The notes: generated by a model not told the origin, from the sequence alone. Shown: positions 1 to 7,938, numbered from the stretch's first letter. The stretch is 13,214 bases of DNA from G039029935 sp039029935 (GCA_039029935.1 JBCCFC010000235.1:1-13214), one strand, 5' to 3'. Program-made: numbers and translations.

Positions 1-329
1 AATCAACCCGGCTGTAATTTATATAACCTATTTATCTTATCGTGTTTGGAATATATATTAATTTATACTCCTTCATAAATAAACGACTTGGGCTATCGTC
101 CAGACACCCAACGGCATTACACTGTCTCCGGTTAATCATATACAAGAAAGTGTATAAGCCTATTGGGACCAATGTAACAGGTAAACATGTTGACTTGCCG
201 TATACTTACTCGGGTTGATTTTAGATATGATCTGAATGTTCGGTGTCACATCTTAATAATTGTGTAACTATTTGTCAACCAAGTTTACCAATCAATCAAA
301 ATCACAAACATTTATGGGGGAGATACAGA
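1..329. other. AT-rich intergenic region upstream of egtD
   Basis: This stretch precedes the ergothioneine operon and contains no coding region I can defend; short open frames are AT-rich and soon interrupted. It should hold the operon promoter, but no pair of hexamers with good spacing stands out. TTGACT at 190-195 lacks a -10 at the right distance, and TATAAG at 153-158 has only a weak partner 15 bases upstream. A small inverted repeat, ATTGG/CCAAT with a 2-base centre, lies at 162-173 and could be an operator; that is a guess. No known riboswitch was recognised. Confidence 0.5.
316..322 (+). promoter_or_regulatory. Shine-Dalgarno site that sets the egtD start
   Basis: GGGGGAG lies 7 bases before the ATG at 330. 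The reading frame is open further upstream to a GTG at 243, but that codon has no comparable site and the added 29 residues do not resemble EgtD proteins. This site therefore favours 330 as the true start. Confidence 0.8.
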
Positions 330-1337
330 ATGCGATTCGCAACAATAGCGTCGGTTGAATTGATCCAAACACCAAGGAAACACAAGGAAGAGTCTTTTGC
401 CAGTGCGGTCAGGACAGGGCTTTCTAAACCACAGAAAACCCTCCCTTGCCGCTTTTTTTATGACAAAACGGGGTCCGAATTGTTTGAACAAATTTGTGAC
501 CTGCCCGAATATTATCCCACACGCACAGAGGGGGGGATGTTGGAGAGTGATGCGTTGCAGATCATTGAGACGGCCATGCAGGATGGCAATGAACTGACCC
601 TCGTTGAATTTGGCAGTGGTAGTTCGGTCAAAACCCGTATTTTGCTCGATGCGACTTTGTCCAAGCAGCCCTATTTGCAGTACAGCCCCATTGATATTTC
701 AGCGGATTTTCTGCTGGAATCGGCCCAGGCATTACAACAGGATTACCCCAACTTATCAATTAGGGCAGTAGCCTCTGAGTATCAAGATGCCTTGCCCCAC
801 CTACCCAGCTACCCCTTACAATCACGGCTCTTTTTGTTTTTGGGCAGTAGCATTGGCAATTTTGATCTGTTCGGTGCTGTCGCCTTTCTTGAACAGGTCA
901 GCCAGCACATGACGGCCACAGATCGGCTGCTGATTGGCTTTGATCGGGTCAAGGATATCTCTGTGCTGGAGGCCGCCTACAACGATGCAGCAGGAGTCAC
1001 GGCTAAATTCAACAAGAATCTGCTTACCCGTATCAACCGCGAATTGGGTGGCAACTTTGTGTTGGACCAATTTGACCATCACGCACCCTTCACCCGTGCC
1101 TACAATCGGATTGAAATGCGGCTGGTCAGTCGTTGTGCGCAGTCTGTCTATATTGAGGCACTTGACCAAACAGTTGACTTTGCCAAGGGCGAGTTTATCC
1201 ACACCGAAGACAGCCACAAGCACACAGACCAGAGCATTGCGGCGTTGGCTGAGGCGACGGGGTTGGAGATTGAGGCCACGTGGATGGACACACGGTCGTG
1301 GTATTCGTTGGTCATGTTCAGTAAATCAAATGTATAG
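330..1337 (+). CDS. egtD: L-histidine N-alpha-methyltransferase EgtD (ergothioneine biosynthesis)
   Basis: EgtD trimethylates the alpha-amino group of L-histidine with three S-adenosylmethionine molecules to give hercynine, the first step of ergothioneine synthesis; the enzyme is cytosolic. Starting at 330 the protein has 335 residues, near the usual length of about 320. Visible family marks are the YDKTGSELFE...LPEYYPTR block (44-65), the SAM-binding motif EFGSGSSVKT (93-102), FLGSSIGNF (170-178), a long conserved stretch from YNDAAG (217) through NRELGG (236-241), IEMRLVS (261-267), and HTEDSHK (291-297). In the last motif Glu293 and Ser295 match the pair that binds histidine in mycobacterial EgtD. 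The next gene is egtB, 51 bases downstream on the same strand, which supports the call strongly. A longer version from GTG 243 is possible but has poor translation signals. Confidence 0.95.
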   Translation: MRFATIASVELIQTPRKHKEESFASAVRTGLSKPQKTLPCRFFYDKTGSELFEQICDLPEYYPTRTEGGMLESDALQIIETAMQDGNELTLVEFGSGSSVKTRILLDATLSKQPYLQYSPIDISADFLLESAQALQQDYPNLSIRAVASEYQDALPHLPSYPLQSRLFLFLGSSIGNFDLFGAVAFLEQVSQHMTATDRLLIGFDRVKDISVLEAAYNDAAGVTAKFNKNLLTRINRELGGNFVLDQFDHHAPFTRAYNRIEMRLVSRCAQSVYIEALDQTVDFAKGEFIHTEDSHKHTDQSIAALAEATGLEIEATWMDTRSWYSLVMFSKSNV

Positions 1338-1356
1338 AAGGCAGATATATAAGAGA

Positions 1357-1384
1357 AGGTCTATAAGGGAAGGTCTATAAGGGA
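1357..1384 (+). repeat. Tandem 14-bp repeat carrying the egtB ribosome binding site
   Basis: The unit AGGTCTATAAGGGA occurs twice without mismatch (1357-1370 and 1371-1384), with a decayed related stretch before it (about 1338-1356). The AAGGGA of the second copy (1379-1384) is the Shine-Dalgarno site of egtB, and the first copy provides a duplicate 14 bases upstream. The repeat fills most of the 51-base gap between egtD and egtB. Confidence 0.85.
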
Positions 1385-1388
1385 AAAA

Positions 1389-2723
1389 ATGATGAATATT
1401 ACCATTCCAAACAATTTATCACCAGATGCAGAGTGGCTCGTGGAGGCGATGATCGATAGCCGTCGTCATGAGTTAACTGTATTGGATGATCTAACTGATG
1501 ACCAGATGCATGGGGCGCAGATGCGCATTATCGAGCCGCCTATCTGGGAATTGGGGCATGTCGGCTGGTTTATGGAAAATTGGATTCTTAACTATTTGGA
1601 TAATGCTGAATCTATTTGGGATATTGCTGACAAACTCTATGACTCCTTCAACATCCCCAACGAGGAACGCTGGGAGCTCGCCTTTCCCAGTCAGCAGCGG
1701 ACGGTTGACTATATCACCGAAGTCCTGCAAATCTGCATCGACCGCATTGCTGGCAAGGAGTTGGCCGAGGACGACAGATACTTCTATCGCATGGTCATCA
1801 ACCATGAGGATATGCACAGCGAGACCATGATCCACATTCGTCAAACGCTGGGCTATACACGCCCACCCATCAACTTTGTTCGCCACTTGATGCTGATGGA
1901 CATTGATCCCGATTATGAGTTGCACGATGTCGAAATTCCTGGCGGCACGTTTCTGTTGGGTGCAACCAAAGACATGCCCTTTGTGTTGGACAACGAAAAA
2001 TGGGCGCACCCACATGAGGTGTCTCCCTTCAAGATATCGGCCACACCTGTCACGGCTGGCGAGTATATGGCCTTTGTAGAGGCGGGTGGCTATCAGGCGC
2101 GTGAATATTGGAGCGATGAAGGCTGGGCATGGCGTGAGCAAGCGCAGGCCGAGCAGCCCGTCTATTGGCAGAAGGATGACTTTGGTGACTGGACCCGCCG
2201 CGTGTTTGACAAATACATCCGTGTGCAGAAGTTTGAGCCGATGCTTCATGTCAACTTTTATGAGGCCAATGCCTATTGTGCATGGGCGGGGCGTCGGCTA
2301 CCCACCGAGGTCGAGTGGGAGCTGGCAGCCAGTGGCGAACCAAGTGCGGATGGCTCCACCTTTACCCAGACCAAGCGCATGTATCCTTGGGGCGATGCGT
2401 TCCCGACGACGGATCATGCCAATTTAGATGCATCACGGACCATGCCCATTGATGTGCGCGCTTTGCCTGCGGGTGACAGTGCTTTTGGCTGTCGTCAGAT
2501 GATTGGCAATGTCTGGGAGTGGACCGCCGACACCTTTGATGGCTATCCGGGCTTTGAGATCGACCCCTATGATACCTATTCGGAACCATCGTTTGGACAG
2601 CAAAAGGTGCTGCGTGGTGGTTGCTGGGTGACGCGTTCCCGCGTAATCCGCAACACATGGCGCAATTTCTATACACCGGATCGCAACAATATTTATGCAG
2701 GCTTCCGAACGTGTGCATTATAG
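1389..2723 (+). CDS. egtB: Hercynine oxygenase / sulfoxide synthase EgtB
   Basis: EgtB is a mononuclear non-haem iron enzyme that uses O2 to join hercynine to a thiol (gamma-glutamylcysteine or cysteine), giving the sulfoxide precursor of ergothioneine. The 444-residue protein has the usual two parts. The N-terminal DinB-like domain (about 15-165) contains a three-histidine iron site: His57 in LGHVGWF, and His139 and His143 in NHEDMHSE. The C-terminal formylglycine-enzyme-like domain (about 183-442) shows RRLPTEVEWE, YPWGD, IGNVWEW, VLRGGCW and YAGFRTC. No methyltransferase domain follows, so it is not OvoA. The C-terminal RNFYTPDRNN stretch resembles the cyanobacterial type rather than the mycobacterial one, so the thiol substrate is uncertain. 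ATG codons at 1389 and 1392 are both usable; the AAGGGA site is 4 and 7 bases away, so 1392 may be preferred. It is probably co-transcribed with egtD. The selenoneine enzyme SenA is a close relative, but no senB or senC is nearby. Confidence 0.94.
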   Translation: MMNITIPNNLSPDAEWLVEAMIDSRRHELTVLDDLTDDQMHGAQMRIIEPPIWELGHVGWFMENWILNYLDNAESIWDIADKLYDSFNIPNEERWELAFPSQQRTVDYITEVLQICIDRIAGKELAEDDRYFYRMVINHEDMHSETMIHIRQTLGYTRPPINFVRHLMLMDIDPDYELHDVEIPGGTFLLGATKDMPFVLDNEKWAHPHEVSPFKISATPVTAGEYMAFVEAGGYQAREYWSDEGWAWREQAQAEQPVYWQKDDFGDWTRRVFDKYIRVQKFEPMLHVNFYEANAYCAWAGRRLPTEVEWELAASGEPSADGSTFTQTKRMYPWGDAFPTTDHANLDASRTMPIDVRALPAGDSAFGCRQMIGNVWEWTADTFDGYPGFEIDPYDTYSEPSFGQQKVLRGGCWVTRSRVIRNTWRNFYTPDRNNIYAGFRTCAL

Positions 2724-2777
2724 GGGCATGATTCACAACGACATGTGATATAATTTGAGGTAGGATAGATTGAACCA

Positions 2778-2963
2778 GTATCACAGATTGGTTATCTGTG
2801 GCGCAGGTAGCCAACCTGTGATACTGTTCTTTGTCCTGGATTGAATAGGCACGTACAAACAAGTATCACAGATTGATTATCTGTGGCGCAGGTAGCCAAC
2901 CTGCAATACTTTCCTTGTATCACAGATTGGCTATCTGTGGCGTAGGTAGCCAACCTGCGATAC
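2778..2963. repeat. Three copies of a 47-bp nested palindromic repeat
   Basis: Copies lie at 2778-2824, 2863-2909 and 2917-2963, in the same orientation, separated by 38 and 7 bases. The whole unit is an imperfect palindrome: outer arms GTATCACAG and CTGTGATAC are perfect in copy 1, with one mismatch in copy 3 and two in copy 2. Each half is also a hairpin: CACAGAT/ATCTGTG is a perfect 7-bp stem in all three, and CAGGT/ACCTG forms the second stem in copies 1 and 2, shortened to AGGT/ACCT in copy 3. Each copy could therefore fold as one long cruciform or two short hairpins. The block sits between converging egtB and the PLP-enzyme gene. It resembles REP/REPIN-type intergenic repeats and might also end transcription, though there is no long T run. 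Confidence 0.88.
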
Positions 2964-2982
2964 TTTCGTTGGTAACTGAAGT

Positions 2983-3102
2983 CTAAGCAAACCCAAAAAA
3001 GAAATTAGAAATAGCGGAATCAGCATTCTCTAATGCGACCTCCGACACTAGAGAGTGCCTAATTCCACATTTATCTCTAAAAACATATTTGGGTTTACTT
3101 AG
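2983..3102. repeat. 120-bp long inverted repeat (MITE-like or large hairpin) reaching into the adjacent stop codon
   Basis: The ends match as inverted repeats of 15 bases with one mismatch (2983-2997, starting CTAAGCAAACCC, against 3088-3102). The pairing continues imperfectly through the interior: GGAATCAG...ATTCTCTAATG on the left mirrors the right half, CACTAGAGAGTG then CCTAATTCC. The element thus reads as an almost full-length hairpin with no coding capacity. The right arm contains the TAA stop (3099-3101) of the minus-strand PLP-enzyme gene. I see no clear target-site duplication, so a mobile origin is unproven; a bidirectional terminator is the alternative. Confidence 0.75.
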
Positions 3103-4262
3103 GCTGTTCTTGTTGTTTCCAAAGCCTGTCGCAGGTCCATAATCAAATCATCCACATTCTCAATGCCAACTGAGATACGGACCAGCCCAGGATCAACGGC
3201 CAGTGGTGAATCGGCAACGCTGGCATGGGTCATAGGTGCAGGTAACTCGATCAGCGATTCAACACCACCCAGTGACTCGGCCAAGGTGAACAATTTTGTC
3301 TCATTTGCCAACGACCGCGCAGCCGCCTCGCCACCATTCAGGATAAAGGAAATCATACCGCCAGGCCCCGCCATCTGCTGCTTCATCAGTGCATGTTGTG
3401 GATGTGATTCCAGCCCAGGGTAAATCACCTCGGCAACATCGACATGATCGTCCAAGAACTGTGCGATTTGCATGGCACTCTTACAGTGGGCTTCCATCCG
3501 AATCGCCAACGTCTTGATGCCACGCAGTGTCAGAAAACAGTCCATCGGCCCTGGCACAGCACCGACCGCGTTCTGTAAGAATTTCAGCTTGTTATAGATT
3601 TCGGTGTTGTTGAGTGCAATGACACCACCGACGGCATCTGAGTGCCCATTGACATACTTGGTCGTGCTGTGGACGACAAAATCCGCCCCCATTGTCAGTG
3701 GCTGTTGTAGAATGGGCGACCCAAAAGTGTTGTCCACCGCCAGCCAGATGCCATGTTCACGCGTGATGGCGGAGATAGCTTTGATATCGGTCAGTCGCAA
3801 CATCGGGTTGGTTGGCGATTCCAGCCAGACCAATTTGGTGTTGGGTTGAATCGCAGCGGCCAACTCATCTGGATTGCTGGTGTCGGCATAGCCAAACTCG
3901 ATGCCATAATCGCTGAGAATTTTGTCAAAGAGCCGGAATGTACCTCCATACACATCATTGCCCGATATCACTTGGTCGCCGGGCTTGATAAGCCGCAGCA
4001 GTGTATCAATCGCGGCCATGCCCGATGAGAAGGAGAGTGCATGTTGCCCCTTTTCGAGTGCCGCCAACGCTGTTTGCAGTGCCGTTCTGGTCGGATTGTC
4101 CGTGCGTGAATACTCATAGCCCTTGTGAACACCGACATCGGTTTGGGCATAGGTTGATGTCTGGTAAATAGGCGTCATGACCGCGCCTGTGGATGGGTCT
4201 GGCTCGACACCTGCGTGAACGGCAAGGGTCTCCAGTGCATACCCGTTTTCTGATCCTGTCAT
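3099..4262 (-). CDS. Cystathionine gamma-synthase / gamma-lyase family PLP enzyme
   Basis: This cytosolic pyridoxal-phosphate enzyme belongs to the Cys/Met-metabolism family, which makes or cleaves cystathionine in the transfer of sulfur between cysteine and homocysteine. At 387 residues it has family length. Visible residues are YSRTDNPTR (51-59), the phosphate-binding SSGMA (79-83), the ring-stacking Tyr105 in DVYGGT, Asp177 in AVDNTF, the PLP lysine Lys202 in STTKYVNGHSD, and SLGGVESLIELPAPMTH (330-346). Methionine gamma-lyase is unlikely: its characteristic Cys after the stacking Tyr-Gly is a Gly here. Synthase (MetB) and lyase cannot be separated by eye. The start has AAAGGA 8 bases upstream (4271-4276). 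It follows the lrp-type gene by 36 bases on the same strand, indicating an operon. Its stop codon lies inside the inverted repeat at 2983-3102. A role as the missing C-S lyase of ergothioneine synthesis is only a guess. Confidence 0.9.
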   Translation of the reverse strand: MTGSENGYALETLAVHAGVEPDPSTGAVMTPIYQTSTYAQTDVGVHKGYEYSRTDNPTRTALQTALAALEKGQHALSFSSGMAAIDTLLRLIKPGDQVISGNDVYGGTFRLFDKILSDYGIEFGYADTSNPDELAAAIQPNTKLVWLESPTNPMLRLTDIKAISAITREHGIWLAVDNTFGSPILQQPLTMGADFVVHSTTKYVNGHSDAVGGVIALNNTEIYNKLKFLQNAVGAVPGPMDCFLTLRGIKTLAIRMEAHCKSAMQIAQFLDDHVDVAEVIYPGLESHPQHALMKQQMAGPGGMISFILNGGEAAARSLANETKLFTLAESLGGVESLIELPAPMTHASVADSPLAVDPGLVRISVGIENVDDLIMDLRQALETTRTA

Positions 4263-4298
4263 GTATACTGTCCTTTAGTTCTGTGATTGTTATACTTG

Positions 4299-4799
4299 TT
4301 ATTTGTCTGGTAATGGCAAACAGGTTGAAGATTTGACTTCAAAGAGAACAACGCTGGTTGAAATCTGCGCAACATTATCCAACGGAATCATATTTTCGCG
4401 CACAAACGTCCCTAGTTCTTTGCGGTTGTGCATCACAACTTTGAGTAGATAGTCAAATTGTCCAGTTAAATGATAGCATTCCAACACTTCTGGCATTTTC
4501 AGAATCTTCGATTGAAAGCGATCCAGTGCCGCCGTTGAATGTGCCTGTAAGCGAATATGGATAAAACAGAGCATATCCAGCCCCAGTTTATCTCTATCTA
4601 AGAGAGCCACATTCCCTCGAATCACACCCATCGCTTCAAGCCGCTTGAGCCGTGTGTGTGTTGCAGGCTGTGACAAACTGATGCGCCGCGCCAGTTCCGT
4701 ATTGCTCATTCCGCTATCCTCTTGGATTTCGCGCAAAATGGCTAGGTCTGTTTTGTCTAATGAGATTTCCTCTTGTACATCTCTTGGCAATTCTTTCAT
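4299..4799 (-). CDS. Lrp/AsnC family transcriptional regulator
   Basis: Members of this family are small DNA-binding regulators that sense amino acids and often control the operon in which they sit. The 166-residue protein has an N-terminal winged helix-turn-helix (about 14-62; LDKTDLAILREIQ, then NTELARRISLSQPATHTRLK) and a C-terminal RAM effector domain (about 70-155) with the typical VLECYHLTGQFDYLLKV block at 105-121. Length is normal (150-170). The start is well supported by GGAGGTG at 4807-4813, 7 bases upstream. It lies 36 bases ahead of the cystathionine gamma-synthase/lyase gene on the same strand, so I infer control of that gene in response to a sulfur amino acid. The ligand cannot be read from the sequence. 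The upstream region (4800-5028) is AT-rich but shows no clear promoter hexamers. Confidence 0.93.
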   Translation of the reverse strand: MKELPRDVQEEISLDKTDLAILREIQEDSGMSNTELARRISLSQPATHTRLKRLEAMGVIRGNVALLDRDKLGLDMLCFIHIRLQAHSTAALDRFQSKILKMPEVLECYHLTGQFDYLLKVVMHNRKELGTFVRENMIPLDNVAQISTSVVLFEVKSSTCLPLPDK

Positions 4800-5028
4800 A
4801 GAAAAACACCTCCGTCAATGTAAAATTCATACATAGGGGTGAAATACAAATATATTTTAACATTTAGCGTGGTCTTTTGGATAATTTATTTGTTTGTGTA
4901 TTTGCGAAATATGTGGTTTGGATGATTTATAAGTGGCGTTTGTGAGTAAGAGACAAAGAAAGGGGGTGATGGAGCGATGAGGTGACGTAGATATCGACCG
5001 AACACTGACTTACCGACAGAACACCGGC

Positions 5029-7938
5029 CTACTGGCCTTCGATAAGCGAGGCAAGATAAGACATGGGCGAATGCGCTTGCCTACCTGTAAAATGCTTAAT
5101 CTGCTGACGGCAGGAAAAACCGGGGCTGACAACAACATCATCCTGTGCCAAGGCGCGGACGGCTGGCAAGAGCCGCTGTTCACCAATGGCCTCAGAGATG
5201 TCGTAATGTTCATAGCCATATAGCCCGGCTAATCCGCAGCAGCCGCTGTTGATGGCGGTTACATCGTTATCGGCCAACACATGATTAAACATGCCCATCA
5301 GTGAATCCATGCCAACGAGTGCTTTTTGATGACAGTGGCCGTGAACATGCACATTGTGTGGCTTTGCTTGGGCATCAAATTGGATGTTGAAGGTTGTCTC
5401 TGGTTGCCATTCCTCAACGAGTAGACAGGCGTCGGCTACCTTCTGTGCATCCTCCTGTGCCTCTTCCCAGAGCAGAAGCGGATGGTCATCTTTGACTGCG
5501 GAATAGCAACTTGGCTCACAGAAGAGGATGGGCAGTTCTTGCTCAACCAGTGGTAATAGAGCTTGTGTGGTTGCCTGCGCTTGCTTGGCGGCTTGATCCA
5601 GAAATCCTTTGGAAATCAAGGGACGGCCACAACAGACACGGGGGGCAATCGCTACCTGCGCCCCCATATATTCAAGTACGCGCACGGCGGCGGTGAGATG
5701 GTCCGGTTCGTAGTAATTGTTAAAGGTGTCCGCAAAGAGGACGACGGTTGGGCTATCTGGCATTGGGTGTGTCTGTGATGTAAAAGGATTTGCGGCAAAG
5801 TGTGGCAATGGGCGGCGACGATCAATACCTAGTAGCTGTTCGTTGAGCCAACGGATAATGGGTTGATCAACCAGCCAGTTTGAGAAGGGGGCAAGACGGC
5901 TACCCCAGATGCTAATCTGCTCCATACGCGCCAGAATTTGTTCACGCAGTGGTGTGCCATGCACAAAGCGATATTGGTACATAAACTCGCTCTTGAGCCG
6001 TGCCATATCGACACCCGTTGGACATTCGCTCTTACATGCCTTGCACTCCAAGCACAGGTCCATCACAGGCTTGAGTTCCTCATCAGCCAGCCCAATTGAG
6101 TCAATGTCACCGACAAGGGCTTGGCGCAGCGCATTGGCACGACCGCGTGTGGAGTCGATTTCGTTGCGTGTTGCCATGTAGGACGGACACATGGTTCCGG
6201 TCAACGTTTTGCGACAGACACCCACACCGCTACACTGTTCTGTCGCGCGTAGTAATCCGCCAAAATCAGAGAAGTCATAGGCGGTGGGAATGTCTGGGGT
6301 TTCATAGTCCACACCAAACCGCAGATTGCTTGTCAACTCAGGGGCATCCACAATTTTGCCAGGATTAAACAGATTGCTTGGGTCAAAGGTGGATTTCAGT
6401 TGGCGAAAGGCTTCATATAGCACAGGACCAAACAACTTCTCTTGGAACGGGGTGCGTACCAAGCCATCGCCATGCTCACCAGAGAGTGCCCCTTCGTATT
6501 CCACCACCAAATCCGCAACTTCGTTGGCAATTGCCTCAAAGCGTTGGACACCTTCTGCCGTCTTCATGTTGACCATTGGGCGTATATGGAGCAGTCCGAC
6601 CGAGGCATGGGCATAAAACCCCGCCTGTGTATCATATTTTGCCAAAATACGCTGGAAGTTCTCGATATAGCCACGTAAATTTTCGGGCGCAACGGCTGTA
6701 TCTTCCACAAATGAAATCCCTTTGGCATCCGTCCCTTTCACCGACATCGTTAGCCCCAACGCCGCCTTGCGCAATGTCCATATGCGCGTCTGTGCGCTCG
6801 GTTCAACGGCACGGTAGACATAGTGGCCTAAGCCATGTGACTGTAAGTCCGCTTCTAGGCGGTCGATACGTTCGGGTAATTCATCCAGCGTGTCCCCAAA
6901 GAACTCGACCAACAGCACGGCATCCGGATCGCCTACAATGAAGTCACGCAGTGGCTCAAACTCAACCCGACCCCGTGTCGTGTCCAAAATAAAGCGATCC
7001 ACCAACTCAACCGCTGATGGGTTGTGTTCTAAAATAATTGGTGTAGCCTTCATGGCCTCCAAAATGTCCTCAAATTGGACGCAGCATACCACGCGTTCCT
7101 TGGGTAATGGCACAACGCGTAACTTGGCTTTGACCGTCATCCCCAACGTGCCTTCAGAACCAACCATAATCCGGACTAAGTTGAAGGGGCGATTGACTTT
7201 GTTGGGGACAAACTCATCCAAATTATAGCCACCCACACGCCGTAAAATCTTAGGATAGCGTTGCTCAATCTCGTCTTTGTGCTCATGGGCAAGTTGCTGC
7301 ACCATTTGATACAGTACACCTTCAATATCCTCTTGTGCCGTCTTTTCTGCCAACGACGCGGGTTCCAACGGTCCCATCTGCACCAGCGTCCCATCCGCCA
7401 GCACAATGTCCAATTCCTCGACGTAATCCAGCGTCTTACCATAAATAATCGAGCGCGTACCCGCCGAGTTGTTGGCAATCATCCCGCCAATAGTGGCACG
7501 GTTTGAGGTTGATAAATCCAACGGCAATTGTAGACCATAGGGCTTGAGGATGGCATTGAGTTCATCGAGGACCATCCCAGGCTCGACAACAACTGTTGAC
7601 ATTCCACCCTCTGCAACATTAAGTTCGAGCAAGCGGTTCATGTGTTTGGAGAAATCCAACGAAATTCCTTCACCAATTGCCTGCCCTGCCTGCGATGTGC
7701 CGCCGCCACGTGCCGTAATCGAGACACCGTATTCATGACAGAGCCGGATCGTCTCCACAACATCCTCAACCGAGGTGGGCGTCACCACACCCGTAGGCAA
7801 AATCTGGTAGACGCTGGCATCGGTAGCGTGCATGGCGCGGCTAAAACGGTCAAAGGAAACACCGCCTTGGATGGATTGTTTGAGTTTTTGTTGGAAGTGT
7901 AAATGTTTGTCGTTTTCTGTCTCTATCATGTTATTCAT
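5029..7938 (-). CDS. FAD- and Fe-S-containing D-2-hydroxyacid dehydrogenase (GlcD-GlcF/YdiJ-like fusion)
   Basis: The protein oxidises a D-2-hydroxyacid (D-lactate, glycolate or D-2-hydroxyglutarate) and passes electrons through Fe-S clusters to the respiratory chain, probably from the inner face of the membrane. Its 969 residues hold, in order, a VAO-type FAD-binding domain (about 47-280; ARGGGTSQAG 77-86, GGMIANNSAGT 151-161, GSEGTLGM 260-267), and an FAD-oxidase C domain (about 285-530). In the latter His444, His451 and GEHGDG (487-492) match the metal and active site of D-2-hydroxyacid dehydrogenases. Then come Fe-S cysteines 569, 575 and 584 and a classical 4Fe-4S motif (Cys629, 632, 635, 639). 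A cysteine-rich CCG region follows (CCGRP 769-773, CEPSC 807-811, HCHQ 868-871, GCCG 899-902). This single-chain architecture matches YdiJ-like proteins of about 1000 residues. The substrate is not resolved. ATG codons at 7938 and 7929 are both possible; ribosome binding signals are weak. Confidence 0.92.
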   Translation of the reverse strand: MNNMIETENDKHLHFQQKLKQSIQGGVSFDRFSRAMHATDASVYQILPTGVVTPTSVEDVVETIRLCHEYGVSITARGGGTSQAGQAIGEGISLDFSKHMNRLLELNVAEGGMSTVVVEPGMVLDELNAILKPYGLQLPLDLSTSNRATIGGMIANNSAGTRSIIYGKTLDYVEELDIVLADGTLVQMGPLEPASLAEKTAQEDIEGVLYQMVQQLAHEHKDEIEQRYPKILRRVGGYNLDEFVPNKVNRPFNLVRIMVGSEGTLGMTVKAKLRVVPLPKERVVCCVQFEDILEAMKATPIILEHNPSAVELVDRFILDTTRGRVEFEPLRDFIVGDPDAVLLVEFFGDTLDELPERIDRLEADLQSHGLGHYVYRAVEPSAQTRIWTLRKAALGLTMSVKGTDAKGISFVEDTAVAPENLRGYIENFQRILAKYDTQAGFYAHASVGLLHIRPMVNMKTAEGVQRFEAIANEVADLVVEYEGALSGEHGDGLVRTPFQEKLFGPVLYEAFRQLKSTFDPSNLFNPGKIVDAPELTSNLRFGVDYETPDIPTAYDFSDFGGLLRATEQCSGVGVCRKTLTGTMCPSYMATRNEIDSTRGRANALRQALVGDIDSIGLADEELKPVMDLCLECKACKSECPTGVDMARLKSEFMYQYRFVHGTPLREQILARMEQISIWGSRLAPFSNWLVDQPIIRWLNEQLLGIDRRRPLPHFAANPFTSQTHPMPDSPTVVLFADTFNNYYEPDHLTAAVRVLEYMGAQVAIAPRVCCGRPLISKGFLDQAAKQAQATTQALLPLVEQELPILFCEPSCYSAVKDDHPLLLWEEAQEDAQKVADACLLVEEWQPETTFNIQFDAQAKPHNVHVHGHCHQKALVGMDSLMGMFNHVLADNDVTAINSGCCGLAGLYGYEHYDISEAIGEQRLLPAVRALAQDDVVVSPGFSCRQQIKHFTGRQAHSPMSYLASLIEGQ

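Noticed and set aside
190..231. TTGACT (190-195) with TATGAT (226-231) as the egtD promoter
   Set aside because: The gap is 30 bases, far from the 16-18 expected.
243..329. N-terminal extension of EgtD from GTG 243
   Set aside because: The added residues do not resemble EgtD proteins, and a strong Shine-Dalgarno site lies just before ATG 330.
1491..2249. Long antisense open frame inside egtB, and similar ones inside the dehydrogenase and transglycosylase genes
   Set aside because: They lie wholly within strongly supported genes, have low-complexity or implausible composition and lack start signals.
1389..2723. SenA (selenoneine) or OvoA (ovothiol) instead of EgtB
   Set aside because: No senB or senC is nearby, the partner gene is egtD, and there is no C-terminal methyltransferase domain as in OvoA.
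2778..2963. CRISPR array reading of the three repeats
   Set aside because: There are only three units, spacers of 38 and 7 bases are unequal, units are too palindromic and diverged, and no cas gene is present.
3099..4262. Methionine gamma-lyase
   Set aside because: The Cys typical of that enzyme after the PLP-stacking Tyr-Gly is Gly in DVYGGT, and the 330-346 block fits cystathionine synthase/lyase.
5021..5037. GGCC/GGCC hairpin at the dehydrogenase stop codon as a terminator
   Set aside because: The stem is only four base pairs and no T run follows on the minus strand.
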